Part shown: positions 35,868 through 48,473 of the stretch, piece after piece
Layout of the letters: the number at the start of each line of letters is the position of its first letter
How positions within the stretch are numbered: position 1 is the first letter of the stretch
Origin: Ooceraea biroi
Taxonomy: Eukaryota; Arthropoda; Insecta; Hymenoptera; Formicidae
Assembly: GCF_003672135.1 (NCBI RefSeq)
Contig: NC_039510.1
Location: forward strand, 15,066,001-15,130,000
Reading direction: 5' to 3'
DNA: 64,000 bases
Notes under the pieces: model-generated
Told to the model about the DNA's origin: nothing
The model's database searches: none
Seen by the model: only the letters and a program-made list of their open reading frames with translations
Program-made: the position numbers and the translations under genes

Positions 35868-36067
35868 GTATTTATATTAGCGCGTTTATAATGACTATTA
35901 CGGCATTTGTTTTAACGAAAAAAATGTGAAAATAAGCGGTTATTTTAGACAATTATTTAAACAATGTATTTAAACGAGTTAATGCTCCGAAGATAACTTT
36001 TTCAAGATATTCGAACTTTTTTTATACTTGTGGATATTAAAGGTTCATGTAGATGTTTTTCTTTTAG

Positions 36068-36139
36068 GAAACCAGAATGTGGAAGGAGGAATACCAGGTC
36101 CATCACACGGGAGCACGGAAGTAAATCAGGAGCAGCAAG
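36068..36139 (+). CDS. BTB/POZ transcription factor, common exon 5 (splice hub)
   Basis: 72 nt, phase 1 in and out (acceptor TTTCTTTTAG; donor AGCAAG|GTGAGT). It encodes GNQNVEGGIPGPSHGST and a Gln-rich end. Its strong phase-1 donor is the point from which the alternative 3' exons at 37536, 45617, 46911, 48103 and perhaps 52869 can be reached; all of them need phase 1. Confidence 0.85.
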
Positions 36140-37535
36140 GTGAGTTGGAATTTATTTATTTGTTGGTAGTGCGAGCACCATTACAAACAGCAACAACCTA
36201 GCCATTACATCACAAATGTCAAATGTGAGTAGAAACAAGGAAGCAGAAAGGAATCTTGATGGTTTGAAATGGTAAGCTCGTGTGTAGCTCGGTAGGTCTT
36301 GGTAGGCGGTAGGAGACATTTGACACTCGGAGGCTGCTATAGGCCTGAGTCCACAGAGTGCAGTTTGCAGTTAAGCAGCTGTGTTGTATGAACGTTACCG
36401 AGAAATAGCCCGGAAACTCGATTCATTAACAACCGAGTCCTGCGTGTACATATTCAAAGAGCAACCCCCATCCCACAATATGCTTTATAATCTTTTGTTT
36501 ACCCGCTTCACGTGTATATTAATGCATATATACACATACATACACTAGATTGCCCTGATAGAATACTTCATACACAAGAGATAATTGCTTATATTAAAAA
36601 GTTAACGCTCACGCGGTAGCATCAACAATAATTGTTTTACAATCGTTTGCTTTCTCGTTTACTAATTATCAATGGCATAGTTACATAAAAATGAACAGTT
36701 TTAATTTTCTAATTGGCTTGTACATATTGCCTTCGATGAAGTAATATAGTCATACATTATGTGTAATGTAACAACATTATTACATCAAAAAGTATAATTA
36801 TTGACAAATGAACTGATGAAAGTACAATGCGGAATTGTATCAGATTTTAAACTCTCATTAACGTTGTATTCCACTATACATGTTGTCTTCAAGTACTCCA
36901 AAATAATGTTTGATTGGTATGTCTTCCGTGAAAAAACGAAATTCATAGTGTATTAATAGTAATCTGCATTTGTTCGTAAAGTAATTAATGTCTAATCAAG
37001 ATCGTGTTATCACATATGAGTGTATTATAAATCTGTGTCTACATATAAAATGTACCTCATCTCCCAAAGTAATCTGCTTAGAAAAGTATTATTTATCTAT
37101 ATGTAATAATATATATAGAAAGAGAGAGAGAGAGAGAGAGAGGAGAAAGAGAATGAAATACAATACACATACAATAAGTATGTAAAGAAGAATCTCATGA
37201 ATTAAACTGGTTGTCATTACTCATCGATTCATGCTTACCATTGTTTTCAAACTATATGTTTTTTCTTACTGCATTACCATTGTTTTGTCTGCCAAAACAT
37301 ATTTGACTCATCGCATATCCTTGCAAGTGATACTCTTGCGGGGCCCTTTTTATACTGTACCGTGCAGGCAGCAAAATTGGGTAGCGCTAAATAGGGTTTG
37401 CTGGTTGTTGCTGTCCTGTGGTGGGTGGTATCATTCTGATATTATACGTGGTGTGACAAGGCGTGGTGCTATGCTGTGGTAACGTGCAATGCTGTGGGCT
37501 GCTACCGGTTAGAGCAAGTTGTGTGTGTGTTGCAG
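36140..37535 (+). other. BTB intron 5, non-coding
   Basis: AT-rich, with an (AG)n microsatellite at 37120-37142. The last 120 bp before the zinc-finger exon are G/T-rich. No further exon is supported. Confidence 0.55.
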
Positions 37536-37789
37536 CTGACCCGCGTAAACTGCACTCGCTGGACCCACGCCCCTGTCCTGTGTGCAACCGCATGTACAGT
37601 AACTTGTCCAACCTGCGGCAGCACATGCGCCTCATCCACAACCCTCAGAGTGTCACTTGCCCTCTATGTAACAAGCCATTCAAGACCAAGCTGTACCTGA
37701 AGCGTCACCTGGTCAGTTTCCACGAACTCAGTGTGGCAGACAGGCAACGTCAGGAAGAGATCTACCAACATCAAGTTAAGGTTCAGGTC

Positions 37790-37822
<33 letters not shown>

Positions 37823-38122
37823 ACGCAGGTTCAGGGAGGAGCTCAGGCTCAAACTCAAACACAAGTTCAGGCTCAAACACAAGCTCAGATTCAAGCTCAG
37901 ACTCAGGTGGATAATAAGGTGCTTTTAGCGGCTCCAGCACCACCTGCCCGGAACGCTACCGAGGAAGGCGGGGCTAGCGGTGGCGGGAGCACCGCGGAAC
38001 CAAAGCTCAGATCGTATCAGGCACATGCTGGCGATAATGCTTATTCGGTAGAGGTGACGCAGATCGGTGATTCAAAGCATTTTGCTAGTGGGATGTTGCA
38101 ATTCGATGCTACGTATCACTAA
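37536..38122 (+). CDS. BTB isoform A: terminal exon with two C2H2 fingers and Gln-rich tail
   Basis: The acceptor GTGTGTGTGTTGCAG is followed by a phase-1 entry; stop TAA at 38120-38122. With the common exons it makes about 477 aa. Two adjacent C2H2 fingers follow the family pattern C-X2-C-X12-H-X4-H: CPVCNRMYSNLSNLRQHMRL and CPLCNKPFKTKLYLKRHLVS. They resemble the finger pairs of broad and abrupt isoforms and should give this isoform its DNA specificity. A 37791-37823 GGGACA hexamer array and further CAG/CAA-type repeats encode a Gln-rich low-complexity stretch. The last part (about 65 residues) is not recognised. Confidence 0.92.
37791..37823 (+). repeat. GGGACA hexamer repeat inside coding sequence
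   Basis: Five to six perfect GGGACA units encode alternating Gly and Gln in the tail of the zinc-finger isoform. The following 90 bp continue as a looser Gln/Ala/Thr/Val repeat. Likely length-variable. Confidence 0.85.
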
Positions 38123-41100
38123 TGTACAGGTTTTATTTATTTTTTAATCTATCGCCCAGTATCATTTTGTGATATAGTAACAAATCGAGTTTATCTTTAT
38201 TGTTTAGTGAACTTGTGATTCAATAGGAAACGTATCTCCGTAGTTGACCGACAAGTAGGTAGAAATAACGTTACGACACAAGGCTGATTCCGTATTTAAT
38301 AATCAGACCCTGTGCGCGGCAGATGCACAGGACATAACTTATAATTTTAAATCGTTTGAAACATATTATGCGTATGCAGTTCTTGTCACACGAACACGAG
38401 TGGAGGACAAGAAGTCAAATCTGATTGACGGTCGCGCACTTCATTGTTTTCGTCCGTAATAAGACGCCTATACAGATCATTCGGATGATCACTCATACGA
38501 TGATCGATACAATGTATATAGGTTTGGGAGACTAGTTTACATATAAAGTCCCGTGCCTATTCATCGTCATGATGAACGCTGATGAGGGAGAGAACGACTA
38601 AAATGCCGATGGTGGAGCAGCCATCCCACCTCGTACTGATAATTCTGCAGCCGGATACTTGTTGTTTTATTTAATGCTATACAGTGTTATACAGACTACA
38701 GATATTTACAACAATATTATATTCTTACAGAGGATTATATTTACTTTATTATTGCAACGCAATGTGCAATGACATAGCTCGTACATGATATATTTTTCAC
38801 ATGCATACATTGCAATATACAGCCAATTGACAGCTCAACAGAGTAATAATATTTATTATTAACAGTTATCAACAAACCGTGATCGCAATAATGCAGCAGA
38901 TTGAATTTAACAATATATAATAAGAAGGCAATGTCTCTGCTGGTTTCTTAATTCTCAGCATATAATGCTTATAGGAGGGGTTAGTTTAAAAATATTTTAA
39001 AAGTACTTTAATAATACACGTGTTTATGAGGACGATTTAAATATATTTTTATTTCATTATATCTATAGAAAAAGAGAGAGAGACAAATTATTTTTCAATA
39101 CATTTTTAATCGACTTCTTCGGCATATCCTGATGTTAAGATAAATTTTCAATGTACTGCGTGCTAACTAACGCTAGACTTGAAAACCGCGAGAATATTAT
39201 TTCAGTCATAAATTATTTTGCTTAGTTTCAAATTTATTGCTGTAAAACGACATTATATGTATTTTATACATAAATTGTATTTTTTAAATTATTTAATTAT
39301 AATTTTTTTTAATTATTAATTTTCTTTAAAAAAAGTTTTTAGATATCTCAAATGTAGAGAATAGCATTGCTTCTGTTCCTTACAAAAAAGCTTTTAAATG
39401 ACTTTTTGCATAAAATATTTTTTAATAAGATCATTTATTTGGATTTAATATTTCTAATATGCATTTTTTATATATTAATTTGTATGAATTTATAAAATCT
39501 TTAATTACATTTAACATTCCGATTTAATATTACGAATTCGATTCCGATTACTTTCAGTAATAAGTTTTTTCTATTACTTGCTTTTCTTTTTATTTTGAAT
39601 GAAATGTTTAGTTTCAGCTTTCTATAAGAATAAACCAGCACAGGTATTTGCCATACAATTCCATAGCCATAGTACCACACAGTACAACTCTCAGGATCTT
39701 TTATATTATATTTTACAGATGACAATAGTTCCATAAGTACGATTTATAATAACGATTCTAGGAAATGTGGCATAGGATATAATTCCCTAGAATCGTAACT
39801 TTTTAAGTCGTACCATTCATATGACAGGCTCCTTACCTCACATACAATCAAATTACTAAACAGATGCAGCTATATATTATTATATATTTACATACAACAA
39901 TTTACAATAGTACTGGGAAGTTGCAACGACTGCAACTAACACAGATTGCCGATATTATACAAACGGTTTTTATTATCTGTTATTACATTGGTAAGTGATT
40001 GCAATGTTTTTTTACAAGTTAAATGTACTACGAATGTACATTCGAGATTTTTGTTTACGATATGAATGGATGCCCAGCACAACTGACAATTAGTACCGAA
40101 ATAAGATTAGATTATAAATGTTGCATATCATATTATAATATTGTTATACATTTGCCAAGCAGTGTTACATTCATCAACTCTCAGGCTTTGGATCATACAT
40201 GAACTTCACATTCCGCCTATCGCCAATACAGAGTAATGTTTCTCATAATGCACTTTCTTATTTCTCATGTTATATGGTATAATCAGTTATATAAATGCAG
40301 CCACTGAGTTGTAGAAAATGTAATATCGTTTATCACATTTATTGTTAGCTTTTAGCTTGTTTTCTTTGTACATTAGTAATAAGATTGACAATTGATAGTA
40401 TTTATTAGAGTTGTCACAGTATTCTGATATTTGTTTTCAATAATTTTATCTGCTCGATCCTTTGCCTGAGATCCATATACTATGTATATCAGAGTGATGT
40501 GTTACAGAATGTCACATAATAGTAAGCATCATTTGACAGGCCGGACTTCGCTGGGCATTAAAAACCGGTTACCTAGCTAATATCACAATACAATTCCGAA
40601 CACTCAATGTTATAATTGCGATTATATTACGAATTCAAATGGTGTGCGAACATTCCGTAATTCCGCAACACGGGAGACAGACAAAGAACATAAACGAGCA
40701 ACAAGAAAAAACGGAAACGACGGTTTAATTGATCAAACGAGCACACTTACAGCTAATAGAAAACAGAAAAGAACTCCGCGTAGTATTTTTGGGTCTAACG
40801 ATACAACTTACCACATATATATGTTAAATGAAAAGGGATATTGACGACATGCACCGTGTCATACAGAGTATCTCTTTGTGATGAAATACGAACAGTTACT
40901 TGCCATTTTTCCAAAAGAACTCGATGAGTAGGTACAGAAAGCTCATTGGAAAAAAAAGTATCTTTTGTCTGCGATAATAAGTTCTAACTTTATCCTACTG
41001 CGATTTACAGCATTTGTATTATGCGTTGTTATAACTATTATTGCTATTACGATAACTACTGCTATTATTATCGCTATCGATACTACTACTATTACTACTA

Positions 41101-44100
41101 CTACTATTACTACCATCACTACTACTATTGCTATTCTCCTACCACAAGTACTATCATTATTGTCGTTAATTTCAAACATTGATCACATGTATACGTCTGG
41201 AGAATATTTTATTTTCGGAAAGACATACTTTGGTTCCCGCGTTGCACGTTCTGGCGTGCATCGCTTTTCTTGATCATAGAAATCATTATCTTTTAGCGCA
41301 TTTAATTATGTGTTGTATATATGTAAATTATTATGTAATTTGTATGCGCGTCACAAAAAAAAAAGATAACTCGTGTATTCGATCGCTAGTTGTTACTAAT
41401 ATAGATGTAGTTATAGGGAATATTACCTTGATTAAGGGTAGTATACGGTTTTTCTTTTGAACGACAGATATCTCTTTGCGAAGATCGTTATGAGAAACTT
41501 CACAGTATCACTTTGATTTTTTATTATTATTTATTTTTCAATTCAAAATTAAGAATTCAATCTAGTCATTGAAAACGATATTTAATGCCTTTAATGTCAT
41601 TAATGTCAATCTGTATTATTATTTGTTGGAAACATGGTCATTGCCAGTATTAATTCTAGAATTAAAGTATCTGTAATTGAAAAGTATTATATTATTTTGT
41701 TTGGAAATTACTGTTTGAAAGTATTTTTTTGAATGGAATATTATTTTTAACATTAAATCTTTCTGATTATATTAGGTATTTTTTATTAGTTATTTTTTAA
41801 TTAATATATACGTTATGCTTTAAGGAAACGAATCCAGTGTGCAAGAATACGTAGTACTTAATATTTTTAATTATAATCTCGTTGGCATTAGATTATTATT
41901 TCATTACAAGATTACGATTAAATAATCGTATCATTAAAATCTTATTCTTCAATTTTGTATTGACGATATATGAGATTAGTTTAAGTTCTCAGATGAAAGT
42001 TTTTGTATAGCAATAACACGCGTGTATAAAATGCTATTGACTTATTGAGAAAAAGTATTAAAGAGACTTTTGAAATTGGAAAATACAGTGATGCTACTGC
42101 ATACAGAAGAATGCATTGTGGTATCTTCGTTCGAGTGAGAAACCGCATTTTTTTATCGCAATATATTCGACATAATTTTTTATGTAAATTCTGTTTCCGA
42201 TCGACATGTCGGTCTCTTATGAGCGTACTTTTTCAAAAGTATATAAGCTTAAGATAGAGTTAGATTTTAGTGCCGGCGAGAAACAAAAGTGTGAAATTTT
42301 CGATGTAAATAGCGGCAATTTTTCCAATACGATCCGTATCGATGATACGAATATTTCGCTTCTGAAGTAGTCACACGCTAATATTTAAGTACGATATTTA
42401 TTCAAATCATGGCATACCCGAAGTAAGTTATTCTCTAAGTATAAACGGGCAGGTCAATAGCGTCTCGTGCTATCCCACGTATAATTATATATATAATGGC
42501 AATCGCAAAAGTATACATACGACTGATTTTCGACGAGTGCGAGTGTGTGTGCGCGCGCGGTATGTACTGTATAAGGCGTATAAAAGTGTAAGAGAAAAAT
42601 GGAAGGTGAAGTACAACATCTTGTACTTTGGCGGAATTTCTGAGCAGATAATTGATGAGAAAATTCGTACTGGTTTCGTGTCTCTACGCTATGTGTGAAG
42701 AAATAAAATAATATCGCGCGTGCGAAAGACGATCTATCCGAGTTCTTGATAGAAACAGCAAAATCATAAGGAAAAACATAAGAAAATCAATTTAATAGTC
42801 CATACAATTAAATAACTTAGGTGATTATATCTGCAAACTTGGGTAATACAAAATTCTAGTTTATAACTTGATATAATATAAGAATGAGATCTGTTTATAT
42901 CTTTTTTTATAGATATTTTATGGCAACATGATGATTATAATCCACATTTAAAATGAATACAACTTCAATGATTACAGATAAATATGCTCTTGTTGGTTTC
43001 TATCAGGACACGTGCTAGGAGTAGCAATTTTGTAGCGACAGGACCGATAGAATACAAAAATCGAAGAAGTGCTCTTTTTAGGCTGAGCTGTGTGCTCTAC
43101 GAAAGTGACTTAGTATTGGCTTAACGTAATTGCGACGCGAGTTGACGGAAGAAAATGCAAATTCTCTGATTTATGCTTCAAGGTATAGACATTCGTTTCT
43201 TCAATAAGCAATTATCTGGACAGAATGAGCTCTGCATCAAAAAAAAAAACTCAAATTCATAACGCGACATTTATCGAGAGATGTATATTTTACTTTCAGC
43301 TAATGCTCTCGCAATATTTTCTCCTTGAGATTTGATACGCCACGATACTTTATTTATTATAACACTGCATCATATTTAACTGACTAGCAGTCGGTGATGG
43401 GCAAGAAGTGGTTTGACAGTTTTGGATACATGTGCAGACAGTATTTTAAGATTTATTTTTATTAGTTTATAAAATTGCCATCATGTATCAATCAAGGAAC
43501 TATCATTAGTGCAACTATATACGATATTATATTGCCCAGTAATGTAATTTTCACTTTCAACAACGTGATAACTACTTTCGATGAATTTTACACTGTATTA
43601 TGGATTACGTGAAGGCGTCGATAACAATGTAAATTACAGACATATTTTTTCAGTAATTTTCTACGGCATGCTTTTTTATTAACATGTTTTGATTTCATGC
43701 ATTTGCAAGTTTATTATCTTGTCGGAGGATATTTAGATATAGTTACGTATACACACAAAAACTGTGTATTCGTGCGCATGTATCCGAGGCCCAACACTAC
43801 AAAGTAGCTTAAGTATCGTTGAGCTTGCATCGAGTGCGCTTGCAATTTACTGCACATACGCTGCACTTAATTTGTCGGGAATTATCTGGAGCAAGATTTA
43901 AACCATTGTGCATGATGATGAATGCCGCGAACGATTTAATTTATTTTCGACATACCCGGTGATCGTTGTGACTGTTCGAGAACGAGATTGCCTCCATCTC
44001 GTTATTAATAGCTTTTACGTTATTTTTAAGCGATAACATAATTGTTATCTACAGACTGTGAAAGAGACGTATTTATTACTTGCGAAACTAAATAGTATTA

Positions 44101-45616
44101 TGTGTTGCCGTCCATTTCCATAGTAGGATAATTAATTTATTTTGGCTACGTATCTTCCTTGACGCATTAATTATTTAATTATGACAGATTTCGATATTAA
44201 CTTGCATCATTAATGCATTATTAATTTCGAGTTTTAGAGATACGACCCTATAAAAGAAAACAATCGTTTCGCGTAGCATAAATTAGAAAATTTATATTCC
44301 GAATACAAATTGGCGTACAATTGTTCTTTACTGTCACGTGAATTAATTAAGAAATTAAACATGGACGAATATAATCAATTCGAATCGAGCGCAGATATAA
44401 AATTTGCATGAAAGAAGCACGTATTAATTGACTAACGTAATTGGTCGATATTCATCGCTCGATTGTTCCTGATAGAAAACGTTTTCGCCCTGTTATTTCA
44501 AACTGGTATAAAACTGTTTCGAAAATGCACAAATGGTTAATTAAGAAGAAGGAGAGGAAGCTTGCGAAGGATCGCGGTATTGTCAAGCCGCAGCACGTAG
44601 AAACCTATACATGTATACACGTGCGTTAATTTCGCTATCGACAGGTGCATCAAGTAGCCATAGATCTGTAATCAAGTGTGCTTTTCTCCTCACCCCTCCC
44701 CCAGTTTTGCGACGCATAGACAACACGCGAGTCTCATTTAATTGCGATATCGATCTGCGATGAGACCATCGCTGTCAATATTCGCTCGACATGTTGTTTC
44801 TCGCAATTCCCGCAACTACGATACTAAGCGTAATCCTATCATAATAGCGATGTTCCTATTTTATGTTCGTGTTTTTGTACGCCCTATTACTACTATGACA
44901 AAAAAAAAAGAAAATATAACGAAACGAAAAAGGATTATCTCGGCTACGAAAACAAATTCGTATTATAATCACGAATACGAGACTTTCCGTCTGGCTTTAG
45001 CGCAGTGTCCCGATCGTAGCGATTCGTTCTGTACCCGAAATTTTGTCAAACGATACATTTGAATAAAGGAATTCACATTTGTACGGAATAATGTATTGGC
45101 ATTATTTTTACGTGTTGGCGCGAGGCAAATCTACCGCACTAGATCAACCTTAGTTATTGGAACTATTGATACATGGTATCTATACGTTATTTTAAATATA
45201 CTTGTACAGGCACATACGTTATTAGAACATATCGAGCTGCTGATCGACAAAAAGAGACAAGTCTGAAATAATAAACCATTAAAGTGCAACAATGGAGAGA
45301 ATGATGTAAAGTATCCTAGCTGGAACCTTCGATTTCAAAGATTTGAGTTTTAAGCATCACTTCAAGACATTCTGATATTGGTAATGATCTCTCTGACAAT
45401 TGGGAGGTCTGCTTAAAGTGTCCATAAGAATCTGAGATCGGCGGGAGGGTGTGAGAAAAGAGAGAGAAAGAGAAAACCAAAGGGGGAGACAGAGAAGATG
45501 TTGAGGGCGAGAGAGGAATGAATAAGAGGAAACGGAGGGGAGGAGGGTGATTGTTGGCTGACGGCGATGGATGGGATGGAGGAATTAATCTAGATTGGTC
45601 GGCTGGTGTGTTGCAG
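38123..45616 (+). other. BTB intron between alternative 3' exons
   Basis: About 7.5 kb, first the 3' UTR of the two-finger isoform, then AT-rich intron. An ATT/ACT triplet-rich stretch lies at about 41026-41145. Several short open frames (for example at 40.6, 44.4 and 44.7 kb) were checked for an acceptor with phase 1 and a zinc-binding pattern, and none qualified. Confidence 0.5.
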
Positions 45617-45918
45617 CCGCCGTCAGCTTCGGTACGGAGGGAGCGGGGCCATCGCCATCGGCGTCGTTAACGATATCGAGTATCTCCGGGGCAATCGGCA
45701 CCCTGCCTGACGCGGTCTCCACTTGGGATTCCCCGCGGCCGTGTCCGCGTTGCGCCCGCGTCTACAGCAACAACAGTAACCTGCGCAGGCACCTCAGGTC
45801 AGCCCACGCGACCGCTCCCGACCTCCTCAAGTTGACGTCGCTGCAACGGAAAGTTCACGTGCTACCGCCGACGACCCTGATCCTCGCCCCCTCCTCTTCC
45901 TCCGTCGCGGGACCGTAA
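45617..45918 (+). CDS. BTB isoform B: terminal exon with a single C2H2 finger
   Basis: The acceptor GGTGTGTTGCAG is followed by a phase-1 entry; stop TAA at 45916-45918. With the common exons it makes about 382 aa. It encodes a Ser/Ala/Gly-rich lead, then PRPCPRCARVYSNNSNLRRH, one C2H2 finger very like finger 1 of isoform A, then a 37-residue tail ending in LILAPSSSSVAGP. The second finger seen in isoform A is absent. GC is much higher than in flanking introns. Confidence 0.88.
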
Positions 45919-46551
45919 GAAACGTCGAGTTGTCAGCAGTTCACTCAGATGGCAACGTTCCCATCGCCAAGAGACACTTACAACGATGTTCATGCGCCGT
46001 AGCATCCGAACAGACTAGTCAGCCAACAAGTTCCTGCGATATTAAGGATGAATCGTCAGTCTTTGACCAAGTCTTTGCAAGCACGATGAGCAGTATGACT
46101 GCCGTGCGCGATTCTTGATGTTAATGTTAATACTGATTATCGTCAAGTCGTTGAGAGAGAGGATCGTTAGTTGAGTTTGCAGTTATGAGAATGGACTATG
46201 GATTACCAGATGATTAATTGATAATCAGATAGTGAATGTCTTAAGAAACTAAGAAGGATTCTGTAAATATTAGAAAGTTGATGGAAAAATCGTGGTATTT
46301 GGATTCCTCTACGTATCAACGGACTGTAATCAAGGACTACATGATAATTGATTTGTCGATTAAGAGATTGTTGTAATAACGATTGAAATATTTTTGAGCA
46401 TGTGTTGTAATAGCAGCAAAAATGCAACGAAAACACTTCGCGTGTTCTGTACAATCATTTCTACGATTTCTTAAAAGTATCATAGTGGATTATTTGAACT
46501 TTTATGTTTAAGATAACTTTGAATTAAGATAAATTGTCTTTTTTTATAAGA
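45919..46551 (+). other. 3' untranslated region of BTB isoform B
   Basis: It runs from the stop at 45918 to the poly(A) signal near 46552. A 62-codon open frame at 45930-46118 in another frame reads protein-like (Ser-rich, acidic) but has no start codon in good context; see findings. Confidence 0.45.
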
Positions 46552-46562
46552 AATAAATAAAT
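46552..46562 (+). terminator. poly(A) signal for BTB isoform B
   Basis: Overlapping AATAAA hexamers (AAATAAATAAATA) about 630 nt after the isoform B stop. They lie before the next alternative exon, so isoform choice would require competition between polyadenylation here and splicing onward. Confidence 0.45.
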
Positions 46563-46910
46563 ACATTCTCTTAGAAAAAAATGGGCATTAGATCAATCTA
46601 GATTCGGAAAAACTTCAATAGTTAAAAGTATAATTTCTGTGTGCTTTTGTAAATTATTTAAAAAGCGTTCTTTTACGACTTGTTCATACATCATGTACAA
46701 ATGTATCATTTTTCATATTTTTTCATAAAACATAACATTAACATCTATATAATAATGACCGCTTTGCATCATCGAGTTTGACGTATAATGTGTATAATAA
46801 CAATAATTATACATGACAGCAAGTAAACATCATGCAACATTTCCTGAGGTCCATATGACGCTCAAAAAGATGAAATTAAACACGTATCTTTCCACAATTG
46901 ATGATTACAG

Positions 46911-47083
46911 CACGAAGAGTACGTCGCGGTAGGCCGCGACTCGGAACCAGAGGTGGCAAACATCCGTCGCCGTCCGTTCACAGAAACTCGCCCTCCAGAA
47001 GCGACTGGTTGCCTTTGGACATGAGAACAACTCCGCCAGCGATGCCTGCCTTCCGATTCGAGGAGTCTTCATCTGATGGAGTG
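46911..47083 (+). CDS. BTB isoform C, exon c1: AT-hook segment
   Basis: The acceptor TTGATGATTACAG is followed by a phase-1 entry; donor GGAGTG|GTCAGT in phase 0. It encodes ARRVRRGRPRLGTRGGK, whose RGRPR core is a classic AT-hook for minor-groove binding, then a Ser/Pro-rich linker (SPSVHRNSPSRSDWLPLDM). It is the first of three exons of this isoform. Confidence 0.85.
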
Positions 47084-47375
47084 GTCAGTATTATAAATTT
47101 AAAGTAATCGCAACTTGTGTGGATATCTTCCACACGAAAAGGTGCGATCCTTTCTGAAGAACATTTTTGAAATGTGTTTTATTATATTTCACCACTATAA
47201 TTATAATTACTAGATTTTATTTTAATGTAGATTTTTATATCAGAATATTGGATCACACTTTTTAAAAGTCTTTAGATATAAAATCTTTGTGAAAAACTTG
47301 ATATATAGAAAATAATAACGTTACGCTCTGTAATTTCGAATGTAATTTCAGCATGCTCTTTTCACGTCTTTGCAG

Positions 47376-47595
47376 GTCCATCTAGGTGAGGGTATAGCTG
47401 TCTGCGAGGAGCAACTGAAGGCCATCAAATTGAGTGATTATCGTAAGTTGACGCGTGGATTAGCTGCGCTACTGTTCAGTCCAACGGAATTGGCAACGTG
47501 CTCCGTCACTGGACAACGTTGGAGTCGCGCTGGCACAGCTACTGAACGTCCCGTGAAACCTGCCCTTGACAAGGCTAAGGTCCAAGCCATTATAT
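47376..47595 (+). CDS. BTB isoform C, exon c2: BEN domain, first part
   Basis: Phase 0 in (acceptor CACGTCTTTGCAG), phase 1 out (donor ATTATAT|GTAAGT). It encodes VHLGEGIAVCEEQLKAIK, then LTRGLAALLFSPTELATCSV and PVKPALDKAKVQAII, the order of elements of a BEN domain (aromatic/leucine-rich helix, F-S-x-x-E-L-A-x-x-S-V-T-G, L-D-x-x-K-V-x-A-I-I). BEN domains bind DNA or chromatin partners and often repress transcription. Confidence 0.88.
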
Positions 47596-47733
47596 GTAAG
47601 TAGACGATAAAATAATAAGTAATAAAGCACAGATCTCTTAAGAAGAATGCAGCTTAATTGGCATTAATGCAAATTTTATCTAATATTCTCTTTTCCTTTA
47701 AGACTAAGCTAGGTGGGATCTTTATTGTTACAG

Positions 47734-47852
47734 CTTTTGTGACGTCGAGGTTTCCATCAGTGGATGTCAGCAGCGTGAAACAGGTTCTAGCGTACAAATG
47801 CAAAGAGAACTCAACCGCTCTCAAAATGAAGTCTATACGATTTATATGGTAA
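47734..47852 (+). CDS. BTB isoform C, exon c3: end of BEN domain and stop
   Basis: Phase 1 in (acceptor TTTATTGTTACAG), stop TAA at 47850-47852. It continues as FVTSRFPSVDVSSVKQVL and YKCKENSTAL, the last helices of the BEN fold. With the five common exons and c1-c2 the product is about 452 aa, with the order BTB - linker - AT-hook - BEN. Confidence 0.85.
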
Positions 47853-48102
47853 GCTTTGGAAATCATGCATTTGCAAAAACAAAGGATGTAGCATATCACC
47901 ATGTATATAGAAGGTCCACACGTGAAAATGAGAAAATCTCATCTTCATATGTTTTTCGGACGTACTTACAGTGATAGACAAGACAGAGACACGTCACCGC
48001 GAGCCGAGCCTGAGGACAAGTGAGAGGGGGTACAGGGTGCGTGCAGGGTGCAGTCCGCTCCTCAGTTTCGTCGCGTCCTCCCGCACCCTCCAACCGATAC
48101 AG

Positions 48103-48473
48103 TCCGCTCGCTGCAGCGCTCCCCGCAAGATCATGGCGATCGTCGCAATAACAATAGTAACAAACAATACGTCGACAAGTACATAAGGCGCAAATACAGA
48201 GAAGATTATGGGGGCGACGTGTCTCCCACGTCATCCAGGCAGACCGGCCTTGATGCCTCTACACACGCTTCACGACGCGTTTCATTCCATTCTACAAAGG
48301 ACGATGGTCTCGTACATTTAAGTGCAGATCGAAGCCAGCTGCACCGATCGAAAAGATCCAATCTTACTGAAAGGGCAGGACGGAATTACGACGGACTAAC
48401 TCTGACGAAAAGGAAGCTGGGAGGATTTCCGATCGTTACAGCACACGATCTGGACGATATTACGGGATATTAA
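48103..48473 (+). CDS. BTB isoform D: terminal exon with basic finger-less tail
   Basis: A pyrimidine-rich acceptor (CACCCTCCAACCGATACAG) is followed by a phase-1 entry that stays open for 122 codons to TAA. GC is well above the flanks. It encodes a basic, Asn/Arg/Ser-rich tail including KQYVDKYIRRKYREDYGGD and later LTLTKRKLGGFPIVTAHDL. There is no zinc finger, BEN or AT-hook. With the common exons it makes about 405 aa. The tail family is unknown to me. The call rests on phase, acceptor and composition. Confidence 0.55.

Noticed and set aside
40644..40844. 66-codon plus-strand frame in the BTB intron (Lys/Arg/Thr-rich)
   Set aside because: No acceptor before it, no zinc-binding pattern, and no phase-1 entry, unlike the accepted alternative exons.
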